In this document: piece after piece, positions 14,424-23,525 of the stretch
Position numbering within the stretch: position 1 is the first letter of the stretch
Layout: each line of letters starts with the position of its first letter
The notes under the pieces: model-generated
The model's database searches: none
Told to the model about the DNA's origin: nothing
The model's input: the letters and a program-made list of their open reading frames with translations, nothing else
Position numbers and translations under genes: made by a program
Assembly: GCA_038108155.1 (NCBI GenBank)
Contig: JAYNHP010000030.1
Span: 1 to 24,139 of the forward strand
Source of the DNA: MED-G20 sp038108155
GTDB taxonomy: Bacteria; Bacteroidota; Bacteroidia; Flavobacteriales_D; Parvicellaceae
DNA length: 24,139 nucleotides
Reading direction: 5' to 3'

Positions 14424-16730
14424 CTATTTTTTCTTTTGCATAGGATTGCTAGAGGGTCTATCGCGTCTATTTTTATACTTGTAAAGCTCAAACTTAGATG
14501 CTTCTAATTGCTGAGGCCAAAAATTATTAGATCTGTCTGTATCTGCAGTTTCCATAAATGGATCTAATTCAATCTGAGTTACCTCTTTATCAAAAGCAAA
14601 TACCTTAGATATTTCTAAATCATTCTTTTTCCAAATTTCTGCAGGTATTTTAATTACCTCATTTGAATTATCTTTAAATGAGAAGTTTAAAATAATAGGC
14701 ATCACAAGTCCTCCGATATTGGAGAATTTAATTTCGTAAAAGTGTTGATTCTTCTTCAAAATTTCTTTTTCTTCATCATTAAGATTTTTATTGAATTTTT
14801 CATATTTCTTAATTTCTTTTTCTGTTGCTTTATACCTGTCATAGCTGGTGTAAAAATCCTCAAGTCCTTTATCTATTTCTCTGTAAGTAACAATATCCTT
14901 ATTTCTTTGATTGGATATATCTTTATTGTAAACTTCAACAAAATTCATCTTACTTTCTTTTTTGTTAGATACTGGATTTTGGTCGTTTATTCTATAATAC
15001 TTTACTTTCTCTAATCCAATATCTACATGGTCTGTTGAATAAAACCAACCCCTCCAGAACCAATCTAAATCTACAGAGCTAGCATCTTCCATAGTTCGAA
15101 ATAAATCTTCAGGATTAGGATGTTTAAACATCCATCTATTAGAATACATCTTAAAAGCATAATCAAATAGTTCTCTTCCCATTATGGTTTCCCTCAAAAT
15201 ATTCATTGCTGTGGCAGGCTTTCCATAAGCATTATTTCCAAATTGATGTATAGACTCGCTATTGGTCATAATTGGGGAAATTCTATCTTTATCACCTTTC
15301 ATATAATTAACAATTTTATAAGCAGGTCCTCTTCTAGAAGGATATCCTTTTTCAAATTCTTGTTCTGTTAAATATTGTAAGAATGTATTTAAGCCTTCAT
15401 CCATCCAAGTCCACTGTCTTTCATCTGAATTAATTATCATAGGAAAATAATTATGTCCAACTTCATGAATAATAACTCCAATCATTCCATATTTTGTTCT
15501 TTCAGAGTAGGTTCCATCTTCTTCTGGTCTTCCGCCGTTAAAACAAATCATAGGATACTCCATTCCAATCCATTTGGTGTGTACAGAAATTGCAACTGGA
15601 TATGGATAGTCAAAAGTATATTTTGAGTAACATTTTAAAGTATGTGCAACTACTTTAGTACTATATTGTTCCCACAAAGGGTTGCCTTCTTTAGGATAAA
15701 AAGACATTGCCAAAACATCTTTAGAAGATTGTTTAACAACCATTGCATCCCAAATAAATTTTCTCGATGATGCCCATCCAAAATCTCTGACATTTTCTGC
15801 TTTAAAGTGCCAAACTTTCATAGACTTAACTACACTTTTTTCATTTTTAATGGCTTCTTTTTCATTTACAATAAAAACTGGCTCTTTTTCACTTTTTCTC
15901 GCTTTTTCCAATCTTTCTAATTGTTCTGGTGTTAATATTTCATTTGCATTCACTAATTCTCCTGTCGCTGCGACTACATGATCGGAAGGAACAGTAATTT
16001 TTACATCATAATCCCCAAATGGAAGTGTGAATTCACCACTTCCTAAAAACTGCTTATTTTGCCATCCCTCGGTATCGTTATAAACACACATTCTAGGAAA
16101 AAATTGAGCTATAGTGTATAGGTAATTTCCATCTTTTTCAAAATATTCGTAACCTGATCTTCCACCTATTTCCAATCGATTATTAATATTGTACCACCAA
16201 TCAATACTAAACTCAAAGCTCTCTTTAGATTTAAGAGGTTTGTCTAAATTTATTCTCATCATGGTTTGGTGAATGGTGTACGATAGAGGTTTACCATCTT
16301 TATTTAATACTTTCATAATATTAAATCCACCTTCAAATTCAGGATCCATATTGAGAATACTCCTTGTATTAATAGACTTAATATTTCCTGTTTGAATTTT
16401 ATAACTATCAGAGTTTTGAGCACGTTTGTTTTGGTCTAGTTGAATCCATAAATATTCTAATTTATCTGGACTGTTGTTATGGTATTTTATTGTTTCACTT
16501 CCAGTTATTTTTTGTTGTTGATCGTTCAATGTAATGCTCATTACATAATCAGCTTCATTTTGGTAGTATTCATGACCAGGTGCCCCTGCTGCAGTTCTAA
16601 AAACATTTGGTGATGCAACTTCCTCTTTTAGTTGTTTGAATTTATTGTAGTTCAAATTCTTATTTTGAGCAAATAAAAAAGTATGCGATAAAGCAATTAT
16701 AAAAATCGATAGATATTTATTGAAAGACAT
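14424..16730 (-). CDS. Secreted M1 family metallopeptidase
   Basis: A 768-residue exported zinc peptidase. A signal peptide (SIFIIALSHTFLFAQ) opens the protein. An N-terminal beta domain (about 50-310) resembles the M1 substrate-shaping domain. The catalytic domain has IGMEYPMICFNGG (about 388-400) in place of the classical GAMEN loop, then the zinc motif HEVGH (His422, Glu423, His426) and the third ligand in WMDEGLN (Glu445). This GMEYPM variant is one I associate with M1 proteins of Bacteroidota. The C-terminus (about 600-768) is rich in charged residues and holds no further motif that I know. It probably cleaves peptides outside the cytoplasmic membrane. It overlaps the DUF6702 gene by 14 bases. 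Confidence 0.92.
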   Translation of the reverse strand: MSFNKYLSIFIIALSHTFLFAQNKNLNYNKFKQLKEEVASPNVFRTAAGAPGHEYYQNEADYVMSITLNDQQQKITGSETIKYHNNSPDKLEYLWIQLDQNKRAQNSDSYKIQTGNIKSINTRSILNMDPEFEGGFNIMKVLNKDGKPLSYTIHQTMMRINLDKPLKSKESFEFSIDWWYNINNRLEIGGRSGYEYFEKDGNYLYTIAQFFPRMCVYNDTEGWQNKQFLGSGEFTLPFGDYDVKITVPSDHVVAATGELVNANEILTPEQLERLEKARKSEKEPVFIVNEKEAIKNEKSVVKSMKVWHFKAENVRDFGWASSRKFIWDAMVVKQSSKDVLAMSFYPKEGNPLWEQYSTKVVAHTLKCYSKYTFDYPYPVAISVHTKWIGMEYPMICFNGGRPEEDGTYSERTKYGMIGVIIHEVGHNYFPMIINSDERQWTWMDEGLNTFLQYLTEQEFEKGYPSRRGPAYKIVNYMKGDKDRISPIMTNSESIHQFGNNAYGKPATAMNILRETIMGRELFDYAFKMYSNRWMFKHPNPEDLFRTMEDASSVDLDWFWRGWFYSTDHVDIGLEKVKYYRINDQNPVSNKKESKMNFVEVYNKDISNQRNKDIVTYREIDKGLEDFYTSYDRYKATEKEIKKYEKFNKNLNDEEKEILKKNQHFYEIKFSNIGGLVMPIILNFSFKDNSNEVIKIPAEIWKKNDLEISKVFAFDKEVTQIELDPFMETADTDRSNNFWPQQLEASKFELYKYKNRRDRPSSNPMQKKK

Positions 16731-17211
16731 AAGATTTTTTGTTTTTATTGAAAGTGAAACTTGATTTTATAAAGCCATTTAAATTTACAATGTTTTGCTG
16801 ATTGGGTAACCAATTAACCAACAAATCATTATTTATATTGATATAATTTATGCTTTTTTTGTACTTACCTTCTAAGTAAATAAGTAAACTACCATCTAGA
16901 TTTATCTCATTGCCTATAATTTTAAGCTCAGTTTTTGAGTCCTTTTGAGAAATTGAAAAATGATTGTCCAAATAGATTTTAATTTCATCTGAATCGTAAT
17001 ATTCTTTTTTCTCTTTGAATATTGATTTTATGGATTTATTCATTTCTTTTTCATAAACATATTCAAAATCATGGGCTATTAGTTCAATACTAATTTCTAA
17101 TGCTTCATTTTCTTTAGCCATAATTTCGGTAATTGATACATATGTTTCGTGTTTTGATGGCGAAAAAAGATGGGTAATAAATAATAAAAATATGTTTAAA
17201 TAAATTTGCAT
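16717..17211 (-). CDS. DUF6702 family protein
   Basis: A 164-residue protein with an N-terminal hydrophobic stretch (IYLNIFLLFITHLF) that looks like a signal peptide or a single anchor. The body starts with HETYVSITEIMAKENEALEI, continues with a LIAHDFEYVYEKE segment and ends with NLNGFIKSSFTFNKNKKSY. That order of segments fits DUF6702, a small exported family found next to M1 peptidase genes in this phylum. Its start lies 11 bases after the menE stop, and it overlaps the M1 peptidase gene by 14 bases, so it is probably co-expressed with that peptidase. No catalytic residues are visible and the function is unknown. Confidence 0.75.
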   Translation of the reverse strand: MQIYLNIFLLFITHLFSPSKHETYVSITEIMAKENEALEISIELIAHDFEYVYEKEMNKSIKSIFKEKKEYYDSDEIKIYLDNHFSISQKDSKTELKIIGNEINLDGSLLIYLEGKYKKSINYININNDLLVNWLPNQQNIVNLNGFIKSSFTFNKNKKSYVFQ

Positions 17212-17222
17212 TTACAATAATG

Positions 17223-18275
17223 TTATTTCGTTAGTTTATGAATCTGTTTTAGTTTTAAAGCGTAATTTTTAGACTTTAATTTGTCAATTTTCTGATTGTC
17301 ATTAAATATGAATTTATCTACGATATAAATCTTCTTAGGTTGAATCTTTTTGTCTTTTAATAACTTAATGGATTCTATCAATAAATTTATTTTTATTTTC
17401 TTTAATGCAATTAAGATAATTTCTTCACCAAATTTATCATTTTTAATTTTGTCTACGAAGAAATTATTATCACCTAATGATTTTAAAATTTTATTTTCAA
17501 CCCCCTCAGGGTTTATTTTTAGTCCTCCAGAATTAATGATATTATCAGTTCTATTTAAAAAAAGAAACTCTTTATTATTTAAAATCTTTACTTTATCATT
17601 AGTTACTAAGTTTTCAATTTCTAATTCTTTAGAATTTATAATTAATTGATTTTTATTGTTTGCTTCAACTTCAATATCATGTAGACACTTATAGGGTGTT
17701 TTATCAGTACAGTTTTTAAGATTTCTTATTGCGATATGAGAAATTGTTTCTGTCATACCGTAAGTTTGAAAGCAGTTTGTAGTTAGATTTTGAATTTTAG
17801 ATATTAAGTTTTTAGATACCAATCCTCCTCCAATTATAGCTAGTTTTATTTTTTTAAACATTTTTTTCTTTTCCAAAAGAGAATTTAATTGTAGCGGTGT
17901 AAGTGCAATAAAATCTATTTCTGTATCTAGTTTGTTAATAGGATTTATAGATGGCTTACATAACACAATCTTACTTTTGGATAAAATGGCTCTTATCAAT
18001 ATCATTTTCCCACCTATATATTTCATAGGTAAACAGCTTAGAAAGGTAGAATTGTCTTTAATCTCAAAATAGCCCAACGTATTTTTTGCACTTGCTATCA
18101 TTTGATTTTTATAAATATTTACTTTTTTGGGACTTCCTGTAGAACCAGAGGTAAATACGGAAATTCTATTTTCTCTTGATTTCCAAAATGACAACAACTT
18201 ATAAATTTCCGGATCTATTTCATCTAAAATAGCTTTATCAAGATTAAATATTTCTTTATAATCGGTAGTTATCAT
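17223..18275 (-). CDS. menE: o-succinylbenzoate-CoA ligase (MenE-type)
   Basis: A 350-residue AMP-forming acyl-CoA ligase in menaquinone synthesis: it joins o-succinylbenzoate to CoA through an acyl-adenylate. The phosphate loop is TSGSTGSPK (42-50), the adenylate motif TYGMTE (171-176), and the hinge/domain-closing region NRTDNIINSGGLKINPEGVE (241-260). A KIDKLKSK segment at 329-336 fits the C-terminal catalytic lysine region. The protein is shorter than many ligases of this family (about 350 against 450 or more residues), as the short MenE proteins of Bacteroidota are. The start overlaps menC by four bases, which fixes the substrate assignment by context. Composition is strongly AT-rich, like its neighbours. 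Confidence 0.88.
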   Translation of the reverse strand: MITTDYKEIFNLDKAILDEIDPEIYKLLSFWKSRENRISVFTSGSTGSPKKVNIYKNQMIASAKNTLGYFEIKDNSTFLSCLPMKYIGGKMILIRAILSKSKIVLCKPSINPINKLDTEIDFIALTPLQLNSLLEKKKMFKKIKLAIIGGGLVSKNLISKIQNLTTNCFQTYGMTETISHIAIRNLKNCTDKTPYKCLHDIEVEANNKNQLIINSKELEIENLVTNDKVKILNNKEFLFLNRTDNIINSGGLKINPEGVENKILKSLGDNNFFVDKIKNDKFGEEIILIALKKIKINLLIESIKLLKDKKIQPKKIYIVDKFIFNDNQKIDKLKSKNYALKLKQIHKLTK

Positions 18276-19315
18276 TTGACTTTTTCAAAATTTGACAAAT
18301 CCCATGAGTTATTTTTTTTATAATAAATATTTTCACCTTTAATTTCTAGAGGAGATGGAATATTATTACTGAAAAGTTGTCCAGTTCCTAATCCTTGGGG
18401 AAGGTTGAGCTGATAATTTGCACAAAACTGGGCAATAGCACTTAGTCCTACATTAGATTCTAGAGCAGATGTTACCCACCAATTTATATTATTTTCTTTA
18501 GCAATATTAATCCATCTTTTGGTTGCCTCAAATCCTCCAATAAGAGTGGGTTTTAAAACAAGAAAATGAGGTGAAACATATTTAATAAACTCATTTTTTT
18601 CTTTTTTTAATTGTATTAATTCCTCGTCTAGAGCAATTGGAATTGGAGATTTTTTGCAGATTTCTTTTAAAGAATCCCATTGATTTATTGCAATAGGTTG
18701 TTCAATAGAATGAATCTCTAATTTTCTTAAGGTGTTTAATTTTTGTAAAACATCTTTAGTGGAGAATGCTCCATTTGCATCCACCCTTATTTCTAATATT
18801 TTAGAATTAAATTGTTTTCTAATATTTTTTAAAATGGAAATTTCTTCTTTAAAATCAATAGATCCTATTTTTAGTTTCAAACAACTAAATCCTTTTTCAA
18901 TTTTAGATTTAATTTGATTTACCATAAAATCTCTATCCCCCATCCATATAAGCCCATTTATTTTTATTGGTTTTCCCTCTACAAATGAATTCTGATAAAT
19001 TATTCTTTTTCCCCCGTTTTTCAGGTCATTTAGTGCATTTTCAATACCAAAATTTATGCTTGGAAACAAGGATAAATCTAGACTGGATAAATCATTTATA
19101 GATTTTTGAACTTTTTTTAGTTGATGCATCATTTTATCCCCAGATTCTATACTAAGTCCTTCAATTGGCCCACATTCTCCCAAACCAAAAATACTTGGGT
19201 CATGCTCATGGTATATTTTGATGAACCATGTTGGCTTATTTTTTAAGATTCCCCTTGATGTTCCACCTGGGGTTATGAATTTAAGATTGTGGTAAAATAT
19301 TTCAGCAGCTAACAT
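18272..19315 (-). CDS. menC: o-succinylbenzoate synthase (MenC)
   Basis: A 347-residue enolase-superfamily enzyme that dehydrates SHCHC to o-succinylbenzoate, the step before MenE in the menaquinone route. The N-terminal capping domain runs to about residue 120. The barrel carries KLKIG with Lys147 and Lys149, the metal ligands Asp179 (VDANG), Glu205 (IEQP) and Asp230 (LDEE), and the second lysine Lys255 (LKP). All are present, so it should be active. The end overlaps menE by four bases, and 19 bases separate its start from the dehydratase gene upstream. Other menaquinone genes are not in this window. Confidence 0.93.
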   Translation of the reverse strand: MLAAEIFYHNLKFITPGGTSRGILKNKPTWFIKIYHEHDPSIFGLGECGPIEGLSIESGDKMMHQLKKVQKSINDLSSLDLSLFPSINFGIENALNDLKNGGKRIIYQNSFVEGKPIKINGLIWMGDRDFMVNQIKSKIEKGFSCLKLKIGSIDFKEEISILKNIRKQFNSKILEIRVDANGAFSTKDVLQKLNTLRKLEIHSIEQPIAINQWDSLKEICKKSPIPIALDEELIQLKKEKNEFIKYVSPHFLVLKPTLIGGFEATKRWINIAKENNINWWVTSALESNVGLSAIAQFCANYQLNLPQGLGTGQLFSNNIPSPLEIKGENIYYKKNNSWDLSNFEKVK

Positions 19316-19334
19316 TTAAAACCTTTTAAAAAAA

Positions 19335-21209
19335 TTAGTTATCCAACTTGCTAAATTCAGAGTTGTTACTGATAAACTCTGGAATTATTTTTTTCAAACA
19401 TTTTACAATCTTATCACTTTCTTGAGTTTGGATAGATAGTTCTATTTCATCAATGATTTTTACAGTTTCATCGAAATTACTAGTAGTAACTTTACCTATT
19501 AATATTTTTGGATGATGTGTTTTTGAGGTAGTTTCATTTTTATTTAATGTTTCTTCAAACATCTTTTCACCTGGTCTAAGTCCAGTGAATTTCACTTCAA
19601 TATCTTTATTTACTTTCAATCCTGCTAATTGAATCATTTTATGTGCTAAATCAATTATTTTAATACTTTTTCCCATATCAAAAACATAAATTTCTCCACC
19701 ATTTCCCATGGAAGATGCTTCTAAGACCAATTGGCAAGCTTCTTGTATTGTCATGAAGAATCTTGTTACTTCAGGGTGTGTGACTGTAATTGGTCCGCCA
19801 TTATTCAATTGTTTTTTGAATAAAGGAATTACCGAACCATTACTTCCCAGAACATTTCCAAACCTTGTTATAATAAACTTTGTTTTATGGTTAGAATTTA
19901 ATGACTCACAGTACATTTCTGCCAATCTTTTAGATGCACCCATAACATTGGTTGGATTAACAGCTTTGTCCGTAGATATTAGAACGAACTTTTCGATTTT
20001 AAACTCGACCGCTAAGTCTGAAACTATTCTTGTTCCAATCAAATTGGTTCTTACAGATTCCGAAGGATTAAGTTCCATTAATGGAACATGTTTATATGCC
20101 GCTGCATGATAGACAAGATTTGGTTGATGTGTAAGAAAAACTTTTTTCATTCTTTCTTTTCTTGTAACATCTCCAATAATAATTTCAAGATTGGTTTTCA
20201 AATTAATCAAATCTTGATTCAAGTCGTAGAGTGGACTTTCTGCTTGATCTAAAAGAATTATTTTCTTGGGTTTAAATTTAGCTAATTGTCTAACTATTTC
20301 ACTTCCAATAGATCCCGCTGCTCCTGTTACTAGAATCGTTTTATTTTCTATTTCGTCTTTCGTTTTCTGATTAGAAAGTTCAATTGGTTTTCTTCCCAGC
20401 AAGTCACTAATATTAATATCTTTTATTTCTTTGGCAGAGAAATTCCCATCATACCAATCTTCGACACTTGGAACTGTTTTTACTTTAATTTGATTTTCTA
20501 AGCAAAAATCAACCAAATGTTGTTTGTTTTCTAGTAAAGGGTCTTTTATGGCTATAATAATTGTACTTATTTTAAGTTTTTCAATATGGTACTTTAGATT
20601 TTTTGGATGAATTATTTTTTTTCTATCAACCAACAAATCTTCTTTTTTTATATCATCGTCAATAAATCCCTCAATGTTGTAATAGCTATTGTCGTCTTTT
20701 TCTAGATTTGTTTTGGTTATCATGCCCATTTTACCAGAACCATAAATTAGAATATTTATTTTTTCTCCCTTTTTTTTATTGGTACTAAAAAAAATTTGTT
20801 TGATTGATAATCTTGAAGAAAGTAACAAAAACAAGGTTCCTAAATACTCGATAATAATTATAGATTTTGGAAGAATGACTCTTCCGTCTATGAAATTATA
20901 CTTCAGAATAGAGAGAAAACTAATTAAAATAGTACCTAAAGTAATTGTGATAAAAATTCGATGGGCATCGTCGTTTGAAAAATGCCTAATAATTCCTTTA
21001 TGAGTTTTTGCAATTAAAAAACTTAAAAATCTTATAGATAGAAGAACAGGAACTCCTATAATAAGGGTGTCATACTCTTTAACCAAAAAAAGATCGTAAA
21101 AGTCAATAAAATCAAATCTTATTAAATACGCTAGAATTAACGATAAAAAAGTTAAGGTAATATCGATTAATAATATTAGTTTCTTTGGGAAATACCATCC
21201 TGGACTCAT
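19335..21209 (-). CDS. Membrane-bound nucleotide-sugar 4,6-dehydratase (CapD/WbpM/PglF-type)
   Basis: A 624-residue protein that makes 4-keto-6-deoxy sugar nucleotides, the first committed sugar for capsule, O-antigen or glycan synthesis. Four membrane spans can be seen (about 10-30, 48-68, 87-105, 115-135). A CoA-binding-like Rossmann fold opens with YGSGKMG (156-162), and the dehydratase domain starts at TGAAGSIG (295-302). AAYKHVPLMELNP (370-382) and STDKAVNPTNVMGASKR (412-428) follow. Where most short-chain dehydratases have Tyr, Met423 stands four residues before Lys427; this is normal for the FlaA1/PglF subfamily. It is the first gene of a five-gene minus-strand stack and diverges from a glycosyltransferase gene, which supports a cell-surface glycan role. 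Confidence 0.93.
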   Translation of the reverse strand: MSPGWYFPKKLILLIDITLTFLSLILAYLIRFDFIDFYDLFLVKEYDTLIIGVPVLLSIRFLSFLIAKTHKGIIRHFSNDDAHRIFITITLGTILISFLSILKYNFIDGRVILPKSIIIIEYLGTLFLLLSSRLSIKQIFFSTNKKKGEKINILIYGSGKMGMITKTNLEKDDNSYYNIEGFIDDDIKKEDLLVDRKKIIHPKNLKYHIEKLKISTIIIAIKDPLLENKQHLVDFCLENQIKVKTVPSVEDWYDGNFSAKEIKDINISDLLGRKPIELSNQKTKDEIENKTILVTGAAGSIGSEIVRQLAKFKPKKIILLDQAESPLYDLNQDLINLKTNLEIIIGDVTRKERMKKVFLTHQPNLVYHAAAYKHVPLMELNPSESVRTNLIGTRIVSDLAVEFKIEKFVLISTDKAVNPTNVMGASKRLAEMYCESLNSNHKTKFIITRFGNVLGSNGSVIPLFKKQLNNGGPITVTHPEVTRFFMTIQEACQLVLEASSMGNGGEIYVFDMGKSIKIIDLAHKMIQLAGLKVNKDIEVKFTGLRPGEKMFEETLNKNETTSKTHHPKILIGKVTTSNFDETVKIIDEIELSIQTQESDKIVKCLKKIIPEFISNNSEFSKLDN

Positions 21210-21349
21210 ATTGTTGCAAATATAAATTTAAAAATTCAGTCTGAAATTTACTTTACCTATAATTGTAATATAAATCAAAGTATTTATTTACTTTAAGTAG
21301 TTATAACAAAATCATTTTTATTTTTACTTCCTAATTTACTAATTCAATT
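21210..21349. promoter_or_regulatory. Divergent intergenic region between dehydratase and glycosyltransferase
   Basis: 140 bases without a gene. On the minus strand TATATTTG (plus-strand 21217-21224) is a good -7 box (TAnnTTTG) for the dehydratase, but no TTTG stands at the expected -33 spot. TTCAG-T-CTGAA (21235-21245) is a short inverted repeat at about that position. AAAGTA-N6-TACTTT (21277-21294) is a 6-bp inverted repeat, and TTTACTTT occurs at 21247-21254 and again at 21287-21294. In so AT-rich a stretch these may be chance. I see no promoter for the glycosyltransferase. Confidence 0.4.
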
Positions 21350-22432
21350 TTGAAAAAGATTTTATTTCTTGCACATCACCGTATCGATAGAAGTCCTGGA
21401 CAAAGATATAGGTTTGAGCAGTTTTTTGATTTTCTAGAAATTAATGGTATTCAATGTTACTTAGCTAATATTATAAATGAAAAAGATGAGAAAGCTTTGT
21501 ATCATTCAAAAAATATTTTAAAAAAAGTAAAAGTTGGCGTTAACTCATTTTTTAGAAGGTGGAAACATATAAAAGATATTGAAAGTTTTGATTTAGTAGT
21601 TATTTACAGGGAAGTAATTCCAACAAAATCAACTTTATTTGAGAATTACATTTCAAAAAAAAACATCCCTATAGTCTATGATTTTGACGACGCAATTTGG
21701 GTGAAAGATGTTTCAGAAGTAAATAAAAAAATCTCTTTTTTGAAAGATGAAAAAAAGATTGAAAAAATTTTACCGCTTTGTAAGCATATAACTTGTGGTA
21801 ATGAATATTTGGCAAATTATGCTTCAAAATTTAATTCAAATATTACCATTATTCCATCTTCTGTTGATACAGAGCTCTATAGGCCCATTAAAAAACTCAA
21901 CAAAAATGGCCAAGTAAAAATAGGGTGGGTAGGTAGTCATACGACAGTTAAACATTTTGAAATGATTACCGATGTATGTTTGAAATTAAAACTTAAATAT
22001 AAAGATAAAATTGATTTTGTACTGATTGGAGATGAAAATTACCACCATAAAAAGCTTGGGATAAAAGGACTTAAATGGGAAAATAAAATGGAAGTAGAGT
22101 TGTTTAATTCTTTTGATATAGGAATTATGCCTCTTCCTAATAATGAATGGGCCAAAGGTAAATGCGGAATGAAAGGATTACTCTATATGTCTGTGGGAAT
22201 ACCCTCTGTGATGTCAAATGTAGGAATGAATAAAGATATTATTGAACATGGTGTAAATGGTTTTTTACCAGTTGGTGAAAAGCATTGGATTGATGTATTG
22301 TCAAAACTTATTGAAAATAAAGAATTAAGAAAAAAAATAGGGGACAAGGGACGTCAAACTGTTTTAGAAAAATATTCAAAAAATAAAATCAAAAAGACTT
22401 ATTTAGATTTGTATACCTCCTTAATGAAATAA
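21350..22432 (+). CDS. Group 4 glycosyltransferase (GT4)
   Basis: A 360-residue glycosyltransferase of the GT-B fold. It starts at TTG: the family opening KKILFLAHHR follows directly, an in-frame TAA lies 16 bases upstream, and no ATG is available. The N-terminal half carries SPGQRYRFEQFFDFLE and VYDFDDAIWV; the C-terminal half has IGWVGSHTTVKH (about 193-204), a nucleotide-sugar-binding region near MPLPNNEWAKGKCGMKGL, and VGIPSVMSNVGMNKDIIEHG, ending in helix EKYSKNKIKKTY. It should transfer a sugar from a nucleotide donor to a surface glycan, in line with the divergent dehydratase gene. Donor and acceptor are unknown. It leads a possible operon: gcvT starts four bases after its stop. Confidence 0.9.
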   Translation: MKKILFLAHHRIDRSPGQRYRFEQFFDFLEINGIQCYLANIINEKDEKALYHSKNILKKVKVGVNSFFRRWKHIKDIESFDLVVIYREVIPTKSTLFENYISKKNIPIVYDFDDAIWVKDVSEVNKKISFLKDEKKIEKILPLCKHITCGNEYLANYASKFNSNITIIPSSVDTELYRPIKKLNKNGQVKIGWVGSHTTVKHFEMITDVCLKLKLKYKDKIDFVLIGDENYHHKKLGIKGLKWENKMEVELFNSFDIGIMPLPNNEWAKGKCGMKGLLYMSVGIPSVMSNVGMNKDIIEHGVNGFLPVGEKHWIDVLSKLIENKELRKKIGDKGRQTVLEKYSKNKIKKTYLDLYTSLMK

Positions 22433-22436
22433 ATAA

Positions 22437-23525
22437 ATGAAAAAAACAGCACTTTATAAAAAGCATATTGAATTGGGAGCAAAAATGGTTCCTTTTGCAG
22501 GCTATGAGATGCCAGTACAATATTCTGGAGTTAATTCGGAACATAAAAATGTAAGAGAAAATGTCGGAGTATTTGATGTTTCTCACATGGGTGAGTTTTT
22601 GGTAAAAGGAGAAAACGCATTAGAGTTAATTCAGAAAATATCTAGCAACGATGCTTCATTATTGTTTCCAGGAAGAGCTCAATATGCCTATTTACCAAAT
22701 AATAATGGAGGAATAGTGGACGACATGATAACCTACATGATAGATGAAAATCATTATATGTTGGTAGTAAATGCCTCTAATATTGAAAAAGATTGGGAAT
22801 GGATAAGCCAGCAAAATAACTGTAATGCTCAATTAGAAAATATATCTGACAATACTTCTTTAATTGCTGTTCAAGGACCCAAAGCGACAGAGCTATTACA
22901 GGAATTTACAGACTTAAATCTATCCGAAATTAAATTTTATCATTTCAAACATGGAAATTTTTTAGGGTTCAAAGACATTATTTTTTCAGCAACAGGCTAC
23001 ACAGGATCTGGTGGTTTCGAACTATATATTCCAAACGAAATTGCAGAAGATATTTGGGATTTAATATTTAAATCCAATAGTAAATTTGATGTTCTTCCAG
23101 CTGGATTAGCTTCAAGAGATACTTTAAGATTAGAAATGGGGTATTGTTTGTATGGAAATGATATCAATGATAACACTTCCCCTATTTCTGCTGGTCTTGC
23201 TTGGGTAACTAAATTTTCTAAATCATTTATAAGTGATGACATAATCAAAAAAGACAAAGAAAAAGGAACAGAATACAAACTAGTTGCTTTTGAATTATTA
23301 GAAAGAGGAATCCCTAGAAAAGACTATGAAATACAGGATGTAAATGGAACTCTGATTGGTCATGTAACATCAGGAACAATGGGGCCATCGGTTGAAAAAG
23401 CAATTGGAATGGGCTATTTGAAAGCTAATCATACAGAAATAGGAAATAAAATATTTTTAAAAATTAGAAATAAAATTATTCCAGCACAATTAGTTAAGTT
23501 GCCATTTTATAAAAAAAATGATTAG
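22437..23525 (+). CDS. gcvT: Aminomethyltransferase, glycine cleavage T protein
   Basis: A 362-residue tetrahydrofolate-dependent T protein of the glycine cleavage system: it takes the aminomethyl group from lipoylated H protein to give methylene-tetrahydrofolate and ammonia. Family markers in order are GAKMVPFAGYEMPVQY, GVFDVSHMGE, VDDM (with Asp95 and Asp96 near the folate site), VNASNIEKD, TGYTGSGGFELY, SRDTLRLEMGYCLYGND and the closing GIPRKDYEI and GHVTSGTMGPSVEKAIGMGYL. Length and markers are normal. It lies four bases after the glycosyltransferase and overlaps the next gene by eight bases. The other glycine cleavage genes are not in the window. Confidence 0.97.
   Translation: MKKTALYKKHIELGAKMVPFAGYEMPVQYSGVNSEHKNVRENVGVFDVSHMGEFLVKGENALELIQKISSNDASLLFPGRAQYAYLPNNNGGIVDDMITYMIDENHYMLVVNASNIEKDWEWISQQNNCNAQLENISDNTSLIAVQGPKATELLQEFTDLNLSEIKFYHFKHGNFLGFKDIIFSATGYTGSGGFELYIPNEIAEDIWDLIFKSNSKFDVLPAGLASRDTLRLEMGYCLYGNDINDNTSPISAGLAWVTKFSKSFISDDIIKKDKEKGTEYKLVAFELLERGIPRKDYEIQDVNGTLIGHVTSGTMGPSVEKAIGMGYLKANHTEIGNKIFLKIRNKIIPAQLVKLPFYKKND

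Noticed and set aside
19915..19945. Missing catalytic tyrosine (Met423) in the nucleotide-sugar dehydratase
   Set aside because: Met before the GASK lysine is the normal state in the FlaA1/PglF/WbpM subfamily, so it is not a defect.
19708..20109. A 133-codon open frame on the plus strand inside the dehydratase gene
   Set aside because: It is antisense to a well-conserved dehydratase domain (STDKA and neighbours), shows no family features, and is best explained as a by-product of the real gene's codon pattern.
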